64,000 nt of DNA. It comes from Limosilactobacillus sp. (lineage in GTDB: Bacteria; Bacillota; Bacilli; Lactobacillales; Lactobacillaceae). Made by a program: the position numbers and the translations under genes. The stretch lies in contig NZ_JAKVPE010000001.1 in assembly GCF_022482365.1 (NCBI RefSeq), positions 682,001 through 746,000 of the forward strand, read 5' to 3'. Within the stretch, counting starts at the first letter, position 1; every line of letters begins with the position of its first letter. Under the pieces are notes generated by a model that saw only the letters and a program-made list of their open reading frames with translations, was not told the origin of the DNA and made no database searches. This document shows, piece after piece, positions 33,872 through 43,028 of this stretch.

Positions 33872-35182
33872 ATGCCAACACAAACAATTGCCGGCGAGGT
33901 TCGTCACTACGTCTTGCGAAACGTCATCGCCAGCCTGGGGATGTCGATGTACGTGCTGATCGACACCCTCTTCATCTCGATTGCGGCCGGGGCACTGGGG
34001 CTGACCGCCCTCAACCTGGTCCTGCCACTCTTTAACGTCTTCAACTGCCTTGGGCTCCTGCTCGGCGTCGGGGGCGCCACCATTTTTTCGCTCAACAAGG
34101 TCCTGCATCCGGAGCGCGTCCGGGACCTTTACAGCCAGCTGATCATCTTCGCGGCCTGCCTGGGAATCGTCCTCGCCGTTTTAATCAACGTCTTCGTCAC
34201 CCCGGTCGTCAACTTCCTCGGTGCCAACGACCAGACCCGGCAGATGGCCACCATCTACCTGCGGATCTGTGCCTGCTCCGCCCCGCTCTACATGTGCAAC
34301 TACATCTCGATTAATTTCGTCCGGAATGACGGTAACCCGACCCTGACCATGAAGGCCACTCTCACCGAGACCATCTCAGTGATCTTCATCGACTGGTTCT
34401 TCATCTTCGGCTGCGGGCTGAAGATGGAGGGGGCCGCATTGGCGGTGCTCTTCTCACCGGCCATCAGTCTGCTCGTCCTCAGTCGCCACCGCCACTTTGC
34501 CCAGCGGCAACTCCAGCTGCACTGGTGCCGGCCGCAGCTAAAAACGATCGGTCGGGCCGCCAAGCTTGGGATCGCGGCGGCCTTGAACGAGCTCAGCACC
34601 GGGGTCAGCATTTACTTCTTCAACCACGTCCTGCTCCAGCTGGCGGATAACTACGCCGTGGCGGCCTACGGGGTAATCTCCAACATCGCCATCGTCGTCC
34701 TGGCCCTGGCCAACGGGGTCGCGCTTGGCGTCCAGCCGATCGCCAGCCGGGAATACGGGGAGAATCACTTTGCCAACGTCACCGCCGCCCTCAAGACGGG
34801 AATGGTCATCACCTTGATCCTGGCAACCGTCAGCTTCTTGATCCTGATCGTCTTCAAGCTGCCAATCATCGAGGTCTTCAACACCTCCCAGTCCAGTCAG
34901 CTGGTCCACTACGCCAGCGTTGGTCTGCCGATCTACTTCACCAGCGCCTTCTTCAGCGCTCTCAACCTCCTGTTCATCCTTTTCTTGACGGCGATCAATG
35001 CCGCCCGGGCTTCCTTCACCCTCTCGCTTCTGCGGGGATATTTGATCCTTCTGCCGGCGATCTTCATCCTGGCCGCAATCTTCGGGATCAACGGGGTCTG
35101 GGCTGCGATGCCGGTGACGGAGCTGCTCGTCTGCCTCGTCGCCGCCATCCTGGTTCGCCAGCGGATCCAAAATTTTGACTAA
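33872..35182 (+). CDS. MATE family multidrug efflux transporter
   Basis: 436 residues with 12 predicted membrane helices in two homologous halves (LRNVIASLGMSMYVLIDTLFI at the start, FNCLGLLLGVGGATIFSLN; the second half from about 230 with AALNELSTGVSIYFFN). MATE proteins exchange drugs or metabolites for H+ or Na+. GGGAGG lies 8 bases before ATG. A 137-base leader with a GC-rich patch precedes it; I could not match it to a known riboswitch. Ends at a bidirectional terminator. Confidence 0.93.
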   Translation: MPTQTIAGEVRHYVLRNVIASLGMSMYVLIDTLFISIAAGALGLTALNLVLPLFNVFNCLGLLLGVGGATIFSLNKVLHPERVRDLYSQLIIFAACLGIVLAVLINVFVTPVVNFLGANDQTRQMATIYLRICACSAPLYMCNYISINFVRNDGNPTLTMKATLTETISVIFIDWFFIFGCGLKMEGAALAVLFSPAISLLVLSRHRHFAQRQLQLHWCRPQLKTIGRAAKLGIAAALNELSTGVSIYFFNHVLLQLADNYAVAAYGVISNIAIVVLALANGVALGVQPIASREYGENHFANVTAALKTGMVITLILATVSFLILIVFKLPIIEVFNTSQSSQLVHYASVGLPIYFTSAFFSALNLLFILFLTAINAARASFTLSLLRGYLILLPAIFILAAIFGINGVWAAMPVTELLVCLVAAILVRQRIQNFD

Positions 35183-35184
35183 TT

Positions 35185-35226
35185 AAAAAGACTGATGAGA
35201 AAGCAATTTTTCTCACCAGTCTTTTT
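35185..35226. terminator. Bidirectional terminator
   Basis: AAAAAGACTG(AT)GAGAAA and TTTCTC(A)CCAGTCTTTTT. It separates the MATE gene (plus) from the YjeM-like gene (minus). Confidence 0.9.
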
Positions 35227-35237
35227 ATTAGTTCAGG

Positions 35238-36734
35238 CTAAAGATTCAAATGGTTCTTCTTCACCGCGTGCCGGTAGAAGAGCCAGGCCAAAATACCGAA
35301 GAAGACCGGACCAAAGGCAGTCCAGAAGGCCGTCTGAAGATCGTGGTCCAGAATCGGCTGGACGCAGGTAAAGATGATTCCCAGGCAAACAATGATTTCG
35401 ACGAAGACTACCAAGACCTTGGTCCAGAAACGGTTCTTGAAGACCACGAAGTCGTGCGGAATTTCCTTCTTTTGGAAAATCGGGAAGGCCCCGACCAAGA
35501 AGATGTAGGGCGCGCAGGCCGAAACGTTAACCATGTCGGTCAGGATCTGGTAGAAGGCGCTGGCGGCCGAACCCCCGAAGGAAATCAGGAAGATGATGCA
35601 GCAGACAAAGATCGCCTGCAGCCACATCGCAAAGGCTGGCATGCCGTGCTTGTTCAGCTTCGTCACCCGGGCCGGCCACAGTTTTGGATTGGCCCCCATC
35701 ACGAAGGACTTGATCGGCGAGTAAACCAGCAGGAACATGGCGCCCAGCATCCCCAGCAGACCGGATAGGGCGATCAGTCGGGTAAAGATGTTGCCGAGCA
35801 GGAGGTTGGTCGCGTGGCTCAGGCCAAGCGAGGCCCCCATCATGTAACCGAGGCGGTCAAAGACCACGTAGGTTACGTTCCCCAGGTTGACATTCGGCCG
35901 GGCGATGACGTGGTCGTAATTGACGGTAAAACCGGTCATCAGAATCATCAGCACGTAGCTCCCGATCGTCAGCAGCGACCCAATCACCAGGCCGCGCGGG
36001 AAGGTGTGCTCCGGATCTTTCATGCTGTCGGTCACCCCACCGAGGTTTTCCATCCCGCTGTAGGCAAAGATGGCGTAGACGACGAAGGAGATCACCGCAA
36101 TCGGCGTCTTAAAGGCCGGGTTCGGCGACTCGAAGAAACTGCTGATGCCGTGGATCGGCTGGGCGGTAACCCCCTTGTTGGCGATAATTGCCACCAGGCT
36201 GGCCAGGATAAAAATCGCGTTCATCCCGATCATGAAGGCCCCGCCGAAGGAACTAATCTTGGTAATTCCGTTCATTCCCTGCGAACTCAGGAAGGTCACT
36301 AAGAGGACAAAGATAATCGCCAGGATTCCAATCAGTTCCGTCGAATTAAAAATCCAGAAGTGCCACCGCTGCGTCGTGTCGTGCCCAAAGAGCAGGGCCG
36401 ACAGGGTGATCCACAGGCGCGAGGCACTGGAGACCAGCCAGAGGATCCAACTCGAAAGCCAGATGAAGGTACCAATAAAGGCCAGCTTCTCCCCAATCGA
36501 ACCGGCCAGCCAGGAGTAGATACCACCCTTGGCGTCCTTAAAGGCCGACCCGTACTCCGCCATCATCAGGCAGCACGGAAAGAAGAAGCAGACCCCGGCC
36601 AGGATGTACCAAAACATCCCGGCGTAGGCCATTTGTGCATAGGCAATGGAAACATTCCCAAAGCCGTAAATCGTTGAGATAATCATCAGCACCAAGGTCG
36701 GTGTGGTGATTAACTTAGGTTGTTTTTCAGCCAC
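35238..36734 (-). CDS. yjeM: APC superfamily amino acid transporter, YjeM-like
   Basis: 498 residues with 12 predicted membrane helices. The opening LMIISTIYGFGNVSIAYAQMAYAGMFWYIL and FFFPCCLMMAEYGSAFKDAKGGIYSWLAG segments match the glutamate/GABA-antiporter (YjeM/GadC) branch. Substrate is unknown. The GTG at 36734 is preferred, with GGGGGAG 11 bases upstream; a start eight codons earlier would place the ribosome site inside the gene. No decarboxylase is adjacent, so an acid-resistance pair is not supported. Confidence 0.9.
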   Translation of the reverse strand: MAEKQPKLITTPTLVLMIISTIYGFGNVSIAYAQMAYAGMFWYILAGVCFFFPCCLMMAEYGSAFKDAKGGIYSWLAGSIGEKLAFIGTFIWLSSWILWLVSSASRLWITLSALLFGHDTTQRWHFWIFNSTELIGILAIIFVLLVTFLSSQGMNGITKISSFGGAFMIGMNAIFILASLVAIIANKGVTAQPIHGISSFFESPNPAFKTPIAVISFVVYAIFAYSGMENLGGVTDSMKDPEHTFPRGLVIGSLLTIGSYVLMILMTGFTVNYDHVIARPNVNLGNVTYVVFDRLGYMMGASLGLSHATNLLLGNIFTRLIALSGLLGMLGAMFLLVYSPIKSFVMGANPKLWPARVTKLNKHGMPAFAMWLQAIFVCCIIFLISFGGSAASAFYQILTDMVNVSACAPYIFLVGAFPIFQKKEIPHDFVVFKNRFWTKVLVVFVEIIVCLGIIFTCVQPILDHDLQTAFWTAFGPVFFGILAWLFYRHAVKKNHLNL

Positions 36735-36859
36735 TATAAATTCAACTCCCCCAAGCATATACTTTAGTTTTTTAAGTAGCTTCGTTTTAATTATATGCTA
36801 TCGGACTTTATTAAAAAATGAACATGAGAAGCTTTTAATCAATAAATCTGGGGAAGGCA

Positions 36860-36895
36860 AAAGAGCCGCAATGTGCTTGGCATTGCGACTCTTGT
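36860..36895 (-). terminator. Terminator of the ArlRS-like operon
   Basis: Minus strand AAGAGTCGCAATG and CATTGCGGCTCTT around CCAAGCA, followed by TTT. It lies 13 bases past the kinase stop. Confidence 0.85.
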
Positions 36896-36907
36896 TAAAT
36901 TCTCATA

Positions 36908-38365
36908 CTAATTGGTATCTTTGTCGCTCGCGATCGGCAAAATGATCCGGAAGAGCGAACCGGCGCCCAAAGAGCTTTCCAGGGTGATGGAACCATGGTA
37001 GCCCTCGATCAGGCGCTTGGCAATCGACAGGCCCAGCCCGTTGCCGCCCTTCTTACGGCTGCGGGCCTTGTCCACCCGGTAGAAGCGGTCAAAGACCTTG
37101 TCGATGTCCTCCGGTGGGATCCCGGCCCCGAAGTCCTGGATCCCGATCTCAACGGTGTCCATCCCCCGTGAAAGCGAGATGTGGACCTCCCGCCGCTCGG
37201 TTGAATACTTGACGGCGTTATCACAGAGGATCACCAGCACCTGCTCTAAGTGGTCCCGGTAGATGTTGGCCGTGATCGGCTTGCTCAGGTCATCATCAAG
37301 GGTAAAGACGAAGTCGGGGTAGAGCATCTTGAAGTTGTTGTAGACCTGGTGCACGACGTCGTTGACCACCGTCTGTTGATCGCGGTAGTTGATGTCGACC
37401 TGCTCGGCTCTGGAAAGGTCAAGCATTTCTGCCACCAGGTTCTTCATCCGCTCCGTTTCGACCAGAGAAGCGTTGATTGAATCGTTAAGGACCTTTGGAT
37501 CATCCTTCCCCCAACGCTGCAGCATGTCGAGGTGGCCCTGAATAATGGCAATCGGGGTCCGCAATTCGTGACTGACGTCGTTGACGAACTGTGACTGCTG
37601 GTTGATGTAGCGCTGGGTCTGGTCAAGCATCTCGTTAAACATCGTCGCCAGCTCGGCCAGCTCATCATTGTGGGCTGGCACTGGTACCCGCGCATTCTTG
37701 GTGGGGTCCTTGCTGATGACCTTGACCGTGTCATGAATGTCACCGAGGGGCCGCAAAAAGAGCATCGACAGGAAGTAGCCCAAAAGTCCGCTGGCCAGGA
37801 CGACCAGGCACAGGGCCAGGATCATCACAAGGCGCAGCTGCCGGTAGTTCCGGTAGTAAACGTTCAGCTTGTTTTCCACCTGAAGATAACCGATCAAGCG
37901 ATGGCCCTGCTTGGCGTAAATTGGGGCCTGGCCGACAATGATCTTGTGACCGGGACCCTTCTTCATTTGGACCCGATGCTGGTCGTTAAAGGCCGGCTTG
38001 GTGATGGGCTGCCCAGTGCTGAGGACCGTCTGGTGCTTGGGGCTGTATACATTGACGACCAGGTGCCCGTCGCTCAATTCCTGAACGATTGGCCGTTGGT
38101 ACTGGGCGCCCCCCGTCTTGTGCTGCACCAGCGCCGATTGAACATTTTGCTTGGTGAGGGGGTGATCCACCTGTCCCAACTGGCGGCTGATATTAGTCAT
38201 CCCTTGGTCAAGCAGCCCGCGCTCCTGATCGAAGAGCCGCTGCGTGAAGGAGGTGAACATCGCCATGGCGACAATGAAGAAGATGAATAGTGAACCCACG
38301 GCCGTCCCAAAGGCCCACTTCAGCTTGAGGGAGATAAATCGACGGTCGCTTGTTTTCTCATCCAT
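36908..38365 (-). CDS. arlS: Sensor histidine kinase, ArlS-like
   Basis: 485 residues. Two membrane helices (about 18-42 and 185-207) bracket an extracytoplasmic sensor of about 140 residues. HAMP domain 208-260, phosphoacceptor His266 in VSHELRTPIAI, then N box (VLCDNAVKYS), G1 (IQDFGAGIP), F (FDRFYRVDKARSRK) and G2 (GGNGLGLSIAKRL). It would phosphorylate the response regulator encoded 15 bases upstream. Homologues control autolysis, adhesion and envelope genes. The ribosome site is weak, so coupling to the regulator gene is likely. Confidence 0.93.
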   Translation of the reverse strand: MDEKTSDRRFISLKLKWAFGTAVGSLFIFFIVAMAMFTSFTQRLFDQERGLLDQGMTNISRQLGQVDHPLTKQNVQSALVQHKTGGAQYQRPIVQELSDGHLVVNVYSPKHQTVLSTGQPITKPAFNDQHRVQMKKGPGHKIIVGQAPIYAKQGHRLIGYLQVENKLNVYYRNYRQLRLVMILALCLVVLASGLLGYFLSMLFLRPLGDIHDTVKVISKDPTKNARVPVPAHNDELAELATMFNEMLDQTQRYINQQSQFVNDVSHELRTPIAIIQGHLDMLQRWGKDDPKVLNDSINASLVETERMKNLVAEMLDLSRAEQVDINYRDQQTVVNDVVHQVYNNFKMLYPDFVFTLDDDLSKPITANIYRDHLEQVLVILCDNAVKYSTERREVHISLSRGMDTVEIGIQDFGAGIPPEDIDKVFDRFYRVDKARSRKKGGNGLGLSIAKRLIEGYHGSITLESSLGAGSLFRIILPIASDKDTN

Positions 38366-38380
38366 AATTAACCACGAGCC

Positions 38381-39067
38381 TTAGGAACGAATAACGTAGC
38401 CCGTGCCCCGGACGGTCTGAATGTAGCTCTTCTCGCCAGGCCGGTCGATCTTGTTCCGCAGGTAACGGATGTAAACATCCACGACGTTGGTTTCTACCTT
38501 GGAATCGTAGCCCCAGACCTTGCTGAGCAGTTCTTTTCGGGACATCACCACGTTGATGTTTTCCATCAGGATCAAGAGCAGTTCGTATTCTCGCTTGGTC
38601 AGGTTGATGACCTCATCGCCACGCCGGACAACCCGGTTTTCCTTTTCGATCGTCAGGTCCTTGTAGTTGACCGTGGTCTGGTGTTCCTTGTTGTTGCCGT
38701 CTTCAATGCTGATCCGCCGCAGCAGTGCCCGTACCCGGGCCAGCAATTCTTCAATGGCAAACGGCTTGACGATGTAGTCGTCGGCACCGTGGTCCAGCCC
38801 AGAAACCCGGTCGATGACGGAATCCCGGGCCGTCATGATGATGATCGGGGTGTCCTTGACTTCCCGGACCCGCCGTGCGACCTCAATCCCGTTTAGTTCC
38901 GGCAGCATCAAGTCCAGGAGGATCACGTCAAAGTCCTGGTTCAGGGCCGCGTCCAGGCCAGCCCGCCCGTCCAGTTCGACATCCGTGTCATAGCCCTCGT
39001 GCTTGAGCTCCATGTCGACAAACTTTGCTAAATTTTCTTCGTCTTCGATAATTAAGATTCGACTCAT
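38381..39067 (-). CDS. arlR: OmpR/PhoB family response regulator, ArlR-like
   Basis: 228 residues. Receiver domain with acidic pocket ED (9-10), phosphoacceptor Asp52 (ILLDLMLPE) and Lys102 (YIVKPF); winged-helix DNA-binding domain from about 130 ([54 protein letters not shown]). ATG at 39067 is preferred, AGG being 8 bases upstream; a GTG three codons earlier is possible. First gene of the two-gene operon. Confidence 0.94.
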   Translation of the reverse strand: MSRILIIEDEENLAKFVDMELKHEGYDTDVELDGRAGLDAALNQDFDVILLDLMLPELNGIEVARRVREVKDTPIIIMTARDSVIDRVSGLDHGADDYIVKPFAIEELLARVRALLRRISIEDGNNKEHQTTVNYKDLTIEKENRVVRRGDEVINLTKREYELLLILMENINVVMSRKELLSKVWGYDSKVETNVVDVYIRYLRNKIDRPGEKSYIQTVRGTGYVIRS

Positions 39068-39225
39068 TACTTTCACCTGCTAATAATTAATTTGAACGTT
39101 CGTATTAATAAAACAAAATAATTTTATCACAGTTTTCTAATAAACCCCAGCCTTAGCCAGGGTAAAATCAAGAAATCTTCACGACGCATCAAAGCCAGTC
39201 CAGCTAATTATTAAATTTTAAAAAC

Positions 39226-39265
39226 AAAAAATCACCCCAGGTCCGGCGCCTAGTGGGTGATTTTT
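39226..39265 (-). terminator. Terminator of yceD-rpmF
   Basis: AAAAAATCACCC and GTGGGTGATTTTT (with a small inner AGG/CCT stem) 10 bases beyond the rpmF stop on the minus strand. Confidence 0.85.
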
Positions 39266-39275
39266 ATCGGTCAAA

Positions 39276-39455
39276 TTAGTTGTTAGTGTTAACAACTTGC
39301 TTGCCGTTGTAGTAGCCACAGTTAGGGCATACCATGTGGGACTTGCGAAGTTCACCACAGTTTGGGCAAGGAGTTAAGCCAGGGACGTTCAACTTAATGT
39401 GCGCCCGACGCATGTTCTTCTTGGACTTTGAAGTCTTCCGTGCTGGAACAGCCAT
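39276..39455 (-). CDS. rpmF: Ribosomal protein L32
   Basis: 59 residues. [19 protein letters not shown] at the start and a zinc ribbon with two CxxC pairs ([19 protein letters not shown]), so it is the zinc-binding form. The ATG at 39455 follows GGAGGTGTCTAAC; an ATG three codons upstream would clash with the ribosome site. It follows yceD, the universal arrangement. Confidence 0.97.
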   Translation of the reverse strand: MAVPARKTSKSKKNMRRAHIKLNVPGLTPCPNCGELRKSHMVCPNCGYYNGKQVVNTNN

Positions 39456-39506
39456 GTTAGACACCTCCTAGGATTAATTTATCCACAAATGGTTTTTAAC
39501 CGTCCG

Positions 39507-40061
39507 CTACTTTTTATCATCCTGATCAGGAAATAACTTTTGCAGTTTCGCGAAACGTGGATCAACTTTTTGATCTTTCTGCTTGCTGGCCTTATAGTCA
39601 TCCTCAGAAATAACACTCCAGTCATTTCCCTTTGGCATGGCTTTACCGGCCTTTTCATCCGCAGAAAGCACTCGTAACGGCACCTGCTCGACGATGTTCT
39701 CCGCTAGTGCGGTATCAAAGTCGATCGGCTCCCCGGGCTTTAAGAGGAAAACGACCTCGTCATCCTCGTAGCGCGAAAAGTGATCACGATCATCAATATA
39801 CGTCTCCGTAAAGTCAAAGTCAAGCGGTAACGAAACGGGAGTCAGCGAACGACTGGATGGCACCGTCAGCGTCGTCTTGACGTTGGCACTGATGGTCACA
39901 TCCCCGTCGTCGTAGGATACGTACCCGTCCACCTTCACCGGTTCAACGGCTAAGATGATATCCGGGAACAGCTTCGTCAATGATGCGTTCAGATCAAAAG
40001 TACTTTGAATATGAAGTGGTTCATCTTGATACCGATGTAACTCTGCAATCGACCATTTCAT
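39507..40061 (-). CDS. yceD: YceD/DUF177 family protein, 23S rRNA accumulation factor
   Basis: 184 residues. The N-terminal part MKWSIAELHRYQDEPLHIQ, the middle KVDGYVSYDDGDVTISANVKT and the acidic LPLDFDFTETYI stretch match DUF177. E. coli YceD is needed for normal 23S rRNA levels. The lysine-rich C-terminus (ASKQKDQKVDPRFAKLQKLF) is normal for Bacillota members. It is followed by rpmF and has a consensus promoter. Confidence 0.93.
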   Translation of the reverse strand: MKWSIAELHRYQDEPLHIQSTFDLNASLTKLFPDIILAVEPVKVDGYVSYDDGDVTISANVKTTLTVPSSRSLTPVSLPLDFDFTETYIDDRDHFSRYEDDEVVFLLKPGEPIDFDTALAENIVEQVPLRVLSADEKAGKAMPKGNDWSVISEDDYKASKQKDQKVDPRFAKLQKLFPDQDDKK

Positions 40062-40090
40062 CGTACTAACCTCCTAATGCAACGTATGCA

Positions 40091-40119
40091 ATTATACTAG
40101 TCCCCCGAAGGCTTGTCAA
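40091..40119 (-). promoter_or_regulatory. Promoter of yceD-rpmF
   Basis: Minus strand TTGACA (40114-40119), 17-base spacer, TATAAT (40091-40096): a full-consensus sigma-A promoter. Confidence 0.92.
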
Positions 40120-40161
40120 TGGTTTTTCCTTGACAGCTCCTGGCCCACTCACCGGGGCATT

Positions 40162-41301
40162 TTACCGGTCAAAAAGCATGATCGGCGGGTGGCTGAGGTC
40201 CTGTTCGACCGGGGTAAAATTCTGGTAAAGCTTGCCGGCCCGGTAGTCCAGGTTGCACAGGTGATCGCGCATCTGCTGGCTGACCTTGGTAAAGATCGGC
40301 ATGCTGACCGCCTTTTTCACCTGGTGCAGGTAGGCTCGGCCACGATCGGTAAAGCCCAGAATATGGATGTAGGGCTGCTGAAGATGGGCCGCCATCTCCT
40401 CCTCGCTGATCTGCAGGGTGGCATAGAGGCACATCCGCAGAAGATGAGCATAGGTGTAGCGTTTGGTCTTTAGGCGGTGGATAAAGGTGGCAAAATCCAG
40501 GGTCTGCTGGGCGACCTCCTTCATCCGATTCTCCAGTCCCTCCGCCATCTGATAAGTATTCGCCAGATAACCGGTCGGGGCCTGAATCAATTGATTGCGC
40601 AGAAGCGGAAAGAGCTGTTCCCAGGACGGCACCCGTTTCACCTGCCGCAAGCCCTGTGCCATCACTTCGGGAACGGTCGCCGAAAAATCGGTCTGCGTGG
40701 CGACCGCCTGGCGGATTGCACTGGCGCTGGCAATCTGCCCGTGGATTTCCTGATCATGGTAGTCGCTGCCACGCCGCTGAATCGCGTGCAATTGCATCGG
40801 ATAGTGGTGGCGCAGGACGGTCTTCGTGTAGGCAAAGGCCAGGATGTCATTGGGATCCTTGAGCATCACCCCGGTCTGGGCGACCAGCTGCTCGTTGAAC
40901 TGGGTGGCGTAGGTGGCGTTATACTGGTTGAACTCCGCGGCGTCGAAGTTCTTTTCCGCCGCCACCAGCGCTTCAAAGTCCCAGTCGGGGTGCTCGGCCC
41001 CAAAGGCGACCTGGTCCACCGCCAGGGCGTTCAGGATCGCCAGGGCCCCGGCCGCAAACCGGTGGGCCGGTTGAACGGCCGAAAAGATCGGCAGCTCCAC
41101 GACCAGGTCGACCCCGTTCTCAAGGGCGGCCCGGGTGCGGGTCCACTTATCGACGATTGTCGGCTCGCCCCGCTGGGTGAAGTTGCCGCTCATCACGGCC
41201 ACCGCGACGTCTGCGCCGGTAACCTGCTTTGCCTGGCGAAGGAAATAGCGGTGACCATTATGGAAGGGGTTGTACTCGACAACCATGCCAACTGCTTGCA
41301 T
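40162..41301 (-). CDS. tmcAL: tRNA(Met) cytidine acetate ligase TmcAL
   Basis: 379 residues. Nucleotidyltransferase-like N-terminus with the adenylate-binding HxGH motif (H14-H17, EYNPFHNGHRYFL), VAVMSGNFTQRGEP, and GVDLVVELP. It uses acetate and ATP to form N4-acetylcytidine at the wobble position of elongator tRNA-Met. The ATG at 41301 (MQAVG) matches the homologous N-terminus; two ATG codons just upstream at 41304 and 41310 are possible, but the second abuts the AGGGG site. Confidence 0.92.
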   Translation of the reverse strand: MQAVGMVVEYNPFHNGHRYFLRQAKQVTGADVAVAVMSGNFTQRGEPTIVDKWTRTRAALENGVDLVVELPIFSAVQPAHRFAAGALAILNALAVDQVAFGAEHPDWDFEALVAAEKNFDAAEFNQYNATYATQFNEQLVAQTGVMLKDPNDILAFAYTKTVLRHHYPMQLHAIQRRGSDYHDQEIHGQIASASAIRQAVATQTDFSATVPEVMAQGLRQVKRVPSWEQLFPLLRNQLIQAPTGYLANTYQMAEGLENRMKEVAQQTLDFATFIHRLKTKRYTYAHLLRMCLYATLQISEEEMAAHLQQPYIHILGFTDRGRAYLHQVKKAVSMPIFTKVSQQMRDHLCNLDYRAGKLYQNFTPVEQDLSHPPIMLFDR

Positions 41302-41313
41302 CATGCTCATCCC

Positions 41314-42054
41314 CTATTTATGACAGTCAAAGAACAAGCGCGTCGTCTCCTCGTTGGGCGCCATGCGACCAAAGTCAGCACTGACACGCACCTGGTTAAA
41401 GCCCGCCGTAACCAATGCCTGTTGGAGGTCGGCTAACGGGTAGCTGCGCTCGAAGTGGGTTTCGCCCACCCGTTCATATTGACCATTGTCCAGCTGATTA
41501 AAGAAGGCCAGGTCGTGAATCACCCCGTGTTCAACCTCATCATTTCCGTAGCTGCGCCACATGAAGGCGTGCTGGTGATCATCGTCCTCATAATTGTACA
41601 TGTAGCCGGGATAGATGACGTCCGTCTGGTAGGGCGTGATCACGTCAAAGAGAAAACGGCCGCCTGCTTTGAGGTGGTCGTGAACCTGGTGAAAACTGGT
41701 GGTGACGTCCGCTAAATTATCAAGGTAGCTAAACGAGTCCGCATAGCAGGTCACCATGTCGTACTCGGACAGACCGGAAAGATCCCGCATGTCCGCCTGG
41801 AGCAGGTTTAGCTCAACTCCCGCGGCGGTGGCGTGCTGGGCCGCCAGCGCCAACATGTCCGCCGACAGATCCACGACGGTCATTTCCTTGCCTGCTTTCG
41901 CCAACAAAACGGCCAGGCGACCGGCACCGCCTGCCAGATCAAGGATAGTCGTCGCCTTTTCGCCACCGTGTTCCAGCGTGTACTGCGCCCAGTCCTCATA
42001 AAGCTGGTCGTCGAAGAGCTGATCATACAGCTGGGCAAAGCTATGGTAAATCAT
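41314..42054 (-). CDS. Class I SAM-dependent methyltransferase
   Basis: 246 residues. Rossmann fold with motif I LDLAGGAGRLAVLLAKAG, motif II VVDLSADMLALAAQ and MRDLS near the acidic loop. It belongs to the YqeM-like group placed after rsfS in many Bacillota. The substrate is unknown. Start and the rsfS stop overlap as TAATG, indicating translational coupling. Confidence 0.92.
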   Translation of the reverse strand: MIYHSFAQLYDQLFDDQLYEDWAQYTLEHGGEKATTILDLAGGAGRLAVLLAKAGKEMTVVDLSADMLALAAQHATAAGVELNLLQADMRDLSGLSEYDMVTCYADSFSYLDNLADVTTSFHQVHDHLKAGGRFLFDVITPYQTDVIYPGYMYNYEDDDHQHAFMWRSYGNDEVEHGVIHDLAFFNQLDNGQYERVGETHFERSYPLADLQQALVTAGFNQVRVSADFGRMAPNEETTRLFFDCHK

Positions 42055-42410
42055 TAGTCGTTAACCCACTGGTCGATGTTCACCAGCGGAGCATCGGACC
42101 ACAGCTTTTCAAGGTTGTAGAAGCTCCGGGTCTCTTCCCGGAAGACGTGAACGACCACGTCACCAAGGTCGATCAGGACCCACTTGGCATGGTTCTTCCC
42201 CTCGACGCTCCCGATGTTGACCTGGTTTTCGTGGGCCTTTTCGATAATGGCATTGGCAATCGCCTGAACCTGCCGATCGGAGCCCCCGGTCATGATCACA
42301 AAGTAATCGGCCATTGGGCTAATCTCGTCCACCTTCAGGGCAACAATGTCTTCGGCCCGCCGTCCATCGGCAGCCTTGACAACCATTTCCAGTAACTGTT
42401 TGCTTTCCAT
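42054..42410 (-). CDS. rsfS: Ribosomal silencing factor RsfS
   Basis: 118 residues with the family pattern KAADGRRAEDIVALKVDEISPMADYFVIMTGGSDRQVQAIANAI, then GKNHAKWVLIDLGDVVVHVFREETRSFYNLEKLW. It binds L14 and blocks 30S-50S joining, saving energy under starvation. It abuts the yqeK stop directly. Confidence 0.96.
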   Translation of the reverse strand: MESKQLLEMVVKAADGRRAEDIVALKVDEISPMADYFVIMTGGSDRQVQAIANAIIEKAHENQVNIGSVEGKNHAKWVLIDLGDVVVHVFREETRSFYNLEKLWSDAPLVNIDQWVND

Positions 42411-43028
42411 CTAGTCAATCTTCCCTTCGTAAGCTGGTACCCAGGCGTTATAGGTTTCAATCGTCTTCGGGTACACTGGTTTGTTATTTTCAATCAAGTA
42501 TTCCAAGGTGTGCTTGGTCTGGTAGGCCACGCCGGCACCCAGGTCCTGCTCGGTCAGCTGCCGGGCGGTCTCCACCCCGGCAAAATCGCGGGCCGGTTCA
42601 ATGTAGTCGGCCATGTAGATGACCTGTTCCAATTTGGACATGACGGCCGCCCCGGTCGTGTGGTGGCGAACCGCATTCAAGATGTCCTCATCCCAGATGC
42701 CTAGCTCGTCCTTGATCAGTTCGGCGCCGACAATCCCGTGCCAAATGGCGTTGCCATAATTCAGCAGTTCGGGGTCCAGCCCCTTTTGGTGAATTTCATT
42801 GATGAAGTCCCGATCCGGCCGCTGCTTGGCATAGTCGTGGCACAAACCGGCAATGCTGGCCTTTTCCACGTCCACGCCGTTTTGCTTGGCCAGATGAATG
42901 GCGGTCTGCTCAACCCGCAAGACGTGGTGGAAGCGTTTCTCCTTGAGGGCCTGGTGAAGCCGGTCAACCAGCTGGTCACGGGTCAGCGGAACGTAATGGT
43001 GACGATAGTCAATAATCTCACTAGTCAT
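42411..43028 (-). CDS. yqeK: HD-domain symmetrical dinucleoside tetraphosphatase YqeK
   Basis: 205 residues. HD motif: H35 (FHHVLRVEQTAIHLA), H64-D65 (GLCHDYAKQ), then H95-type WHGIVGAEL and HHTTG. YqeK enzymes of Bacillota cleave Ap4A to two ADP in a metal-dependent way. It overlaps the nadD stop by 8 bases; the nadD-yqeK-rsfS order is conserved. Confidence 0.94.
   Translation of the reverse strand: MTSEIIDYRHHYVPLTRDQLVDRLHQALKEKRFHHVLRVEQTAIHLAKQNGVDVEKASIAGLCHDYAKQRPDRDFINEIHQKGLDPELLNYGNAIWHGIVGAELIKDELGIWDEDILNAVRHHTTGAAVMSKLEQVIYMADYIEPARDFAGVETARQLTEQDLGAGVAYQTKHTLEYLIENNKPVYPKTIETYNAWVPAYEGKID

Noticed and set aside
35238-36734. Glutamate-dependent acid-resistance antiporter (gadC)
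   Set aside because: No glutamate decarboxylase is adjacent and the sequence fits the YjeM branch better.
40477-41436. 319-codon open frame on the plus strand opposite tmcAL
   Set aside because: Shadow of tmcAL and its neighbour; no ribosome site and no recognisable domain.
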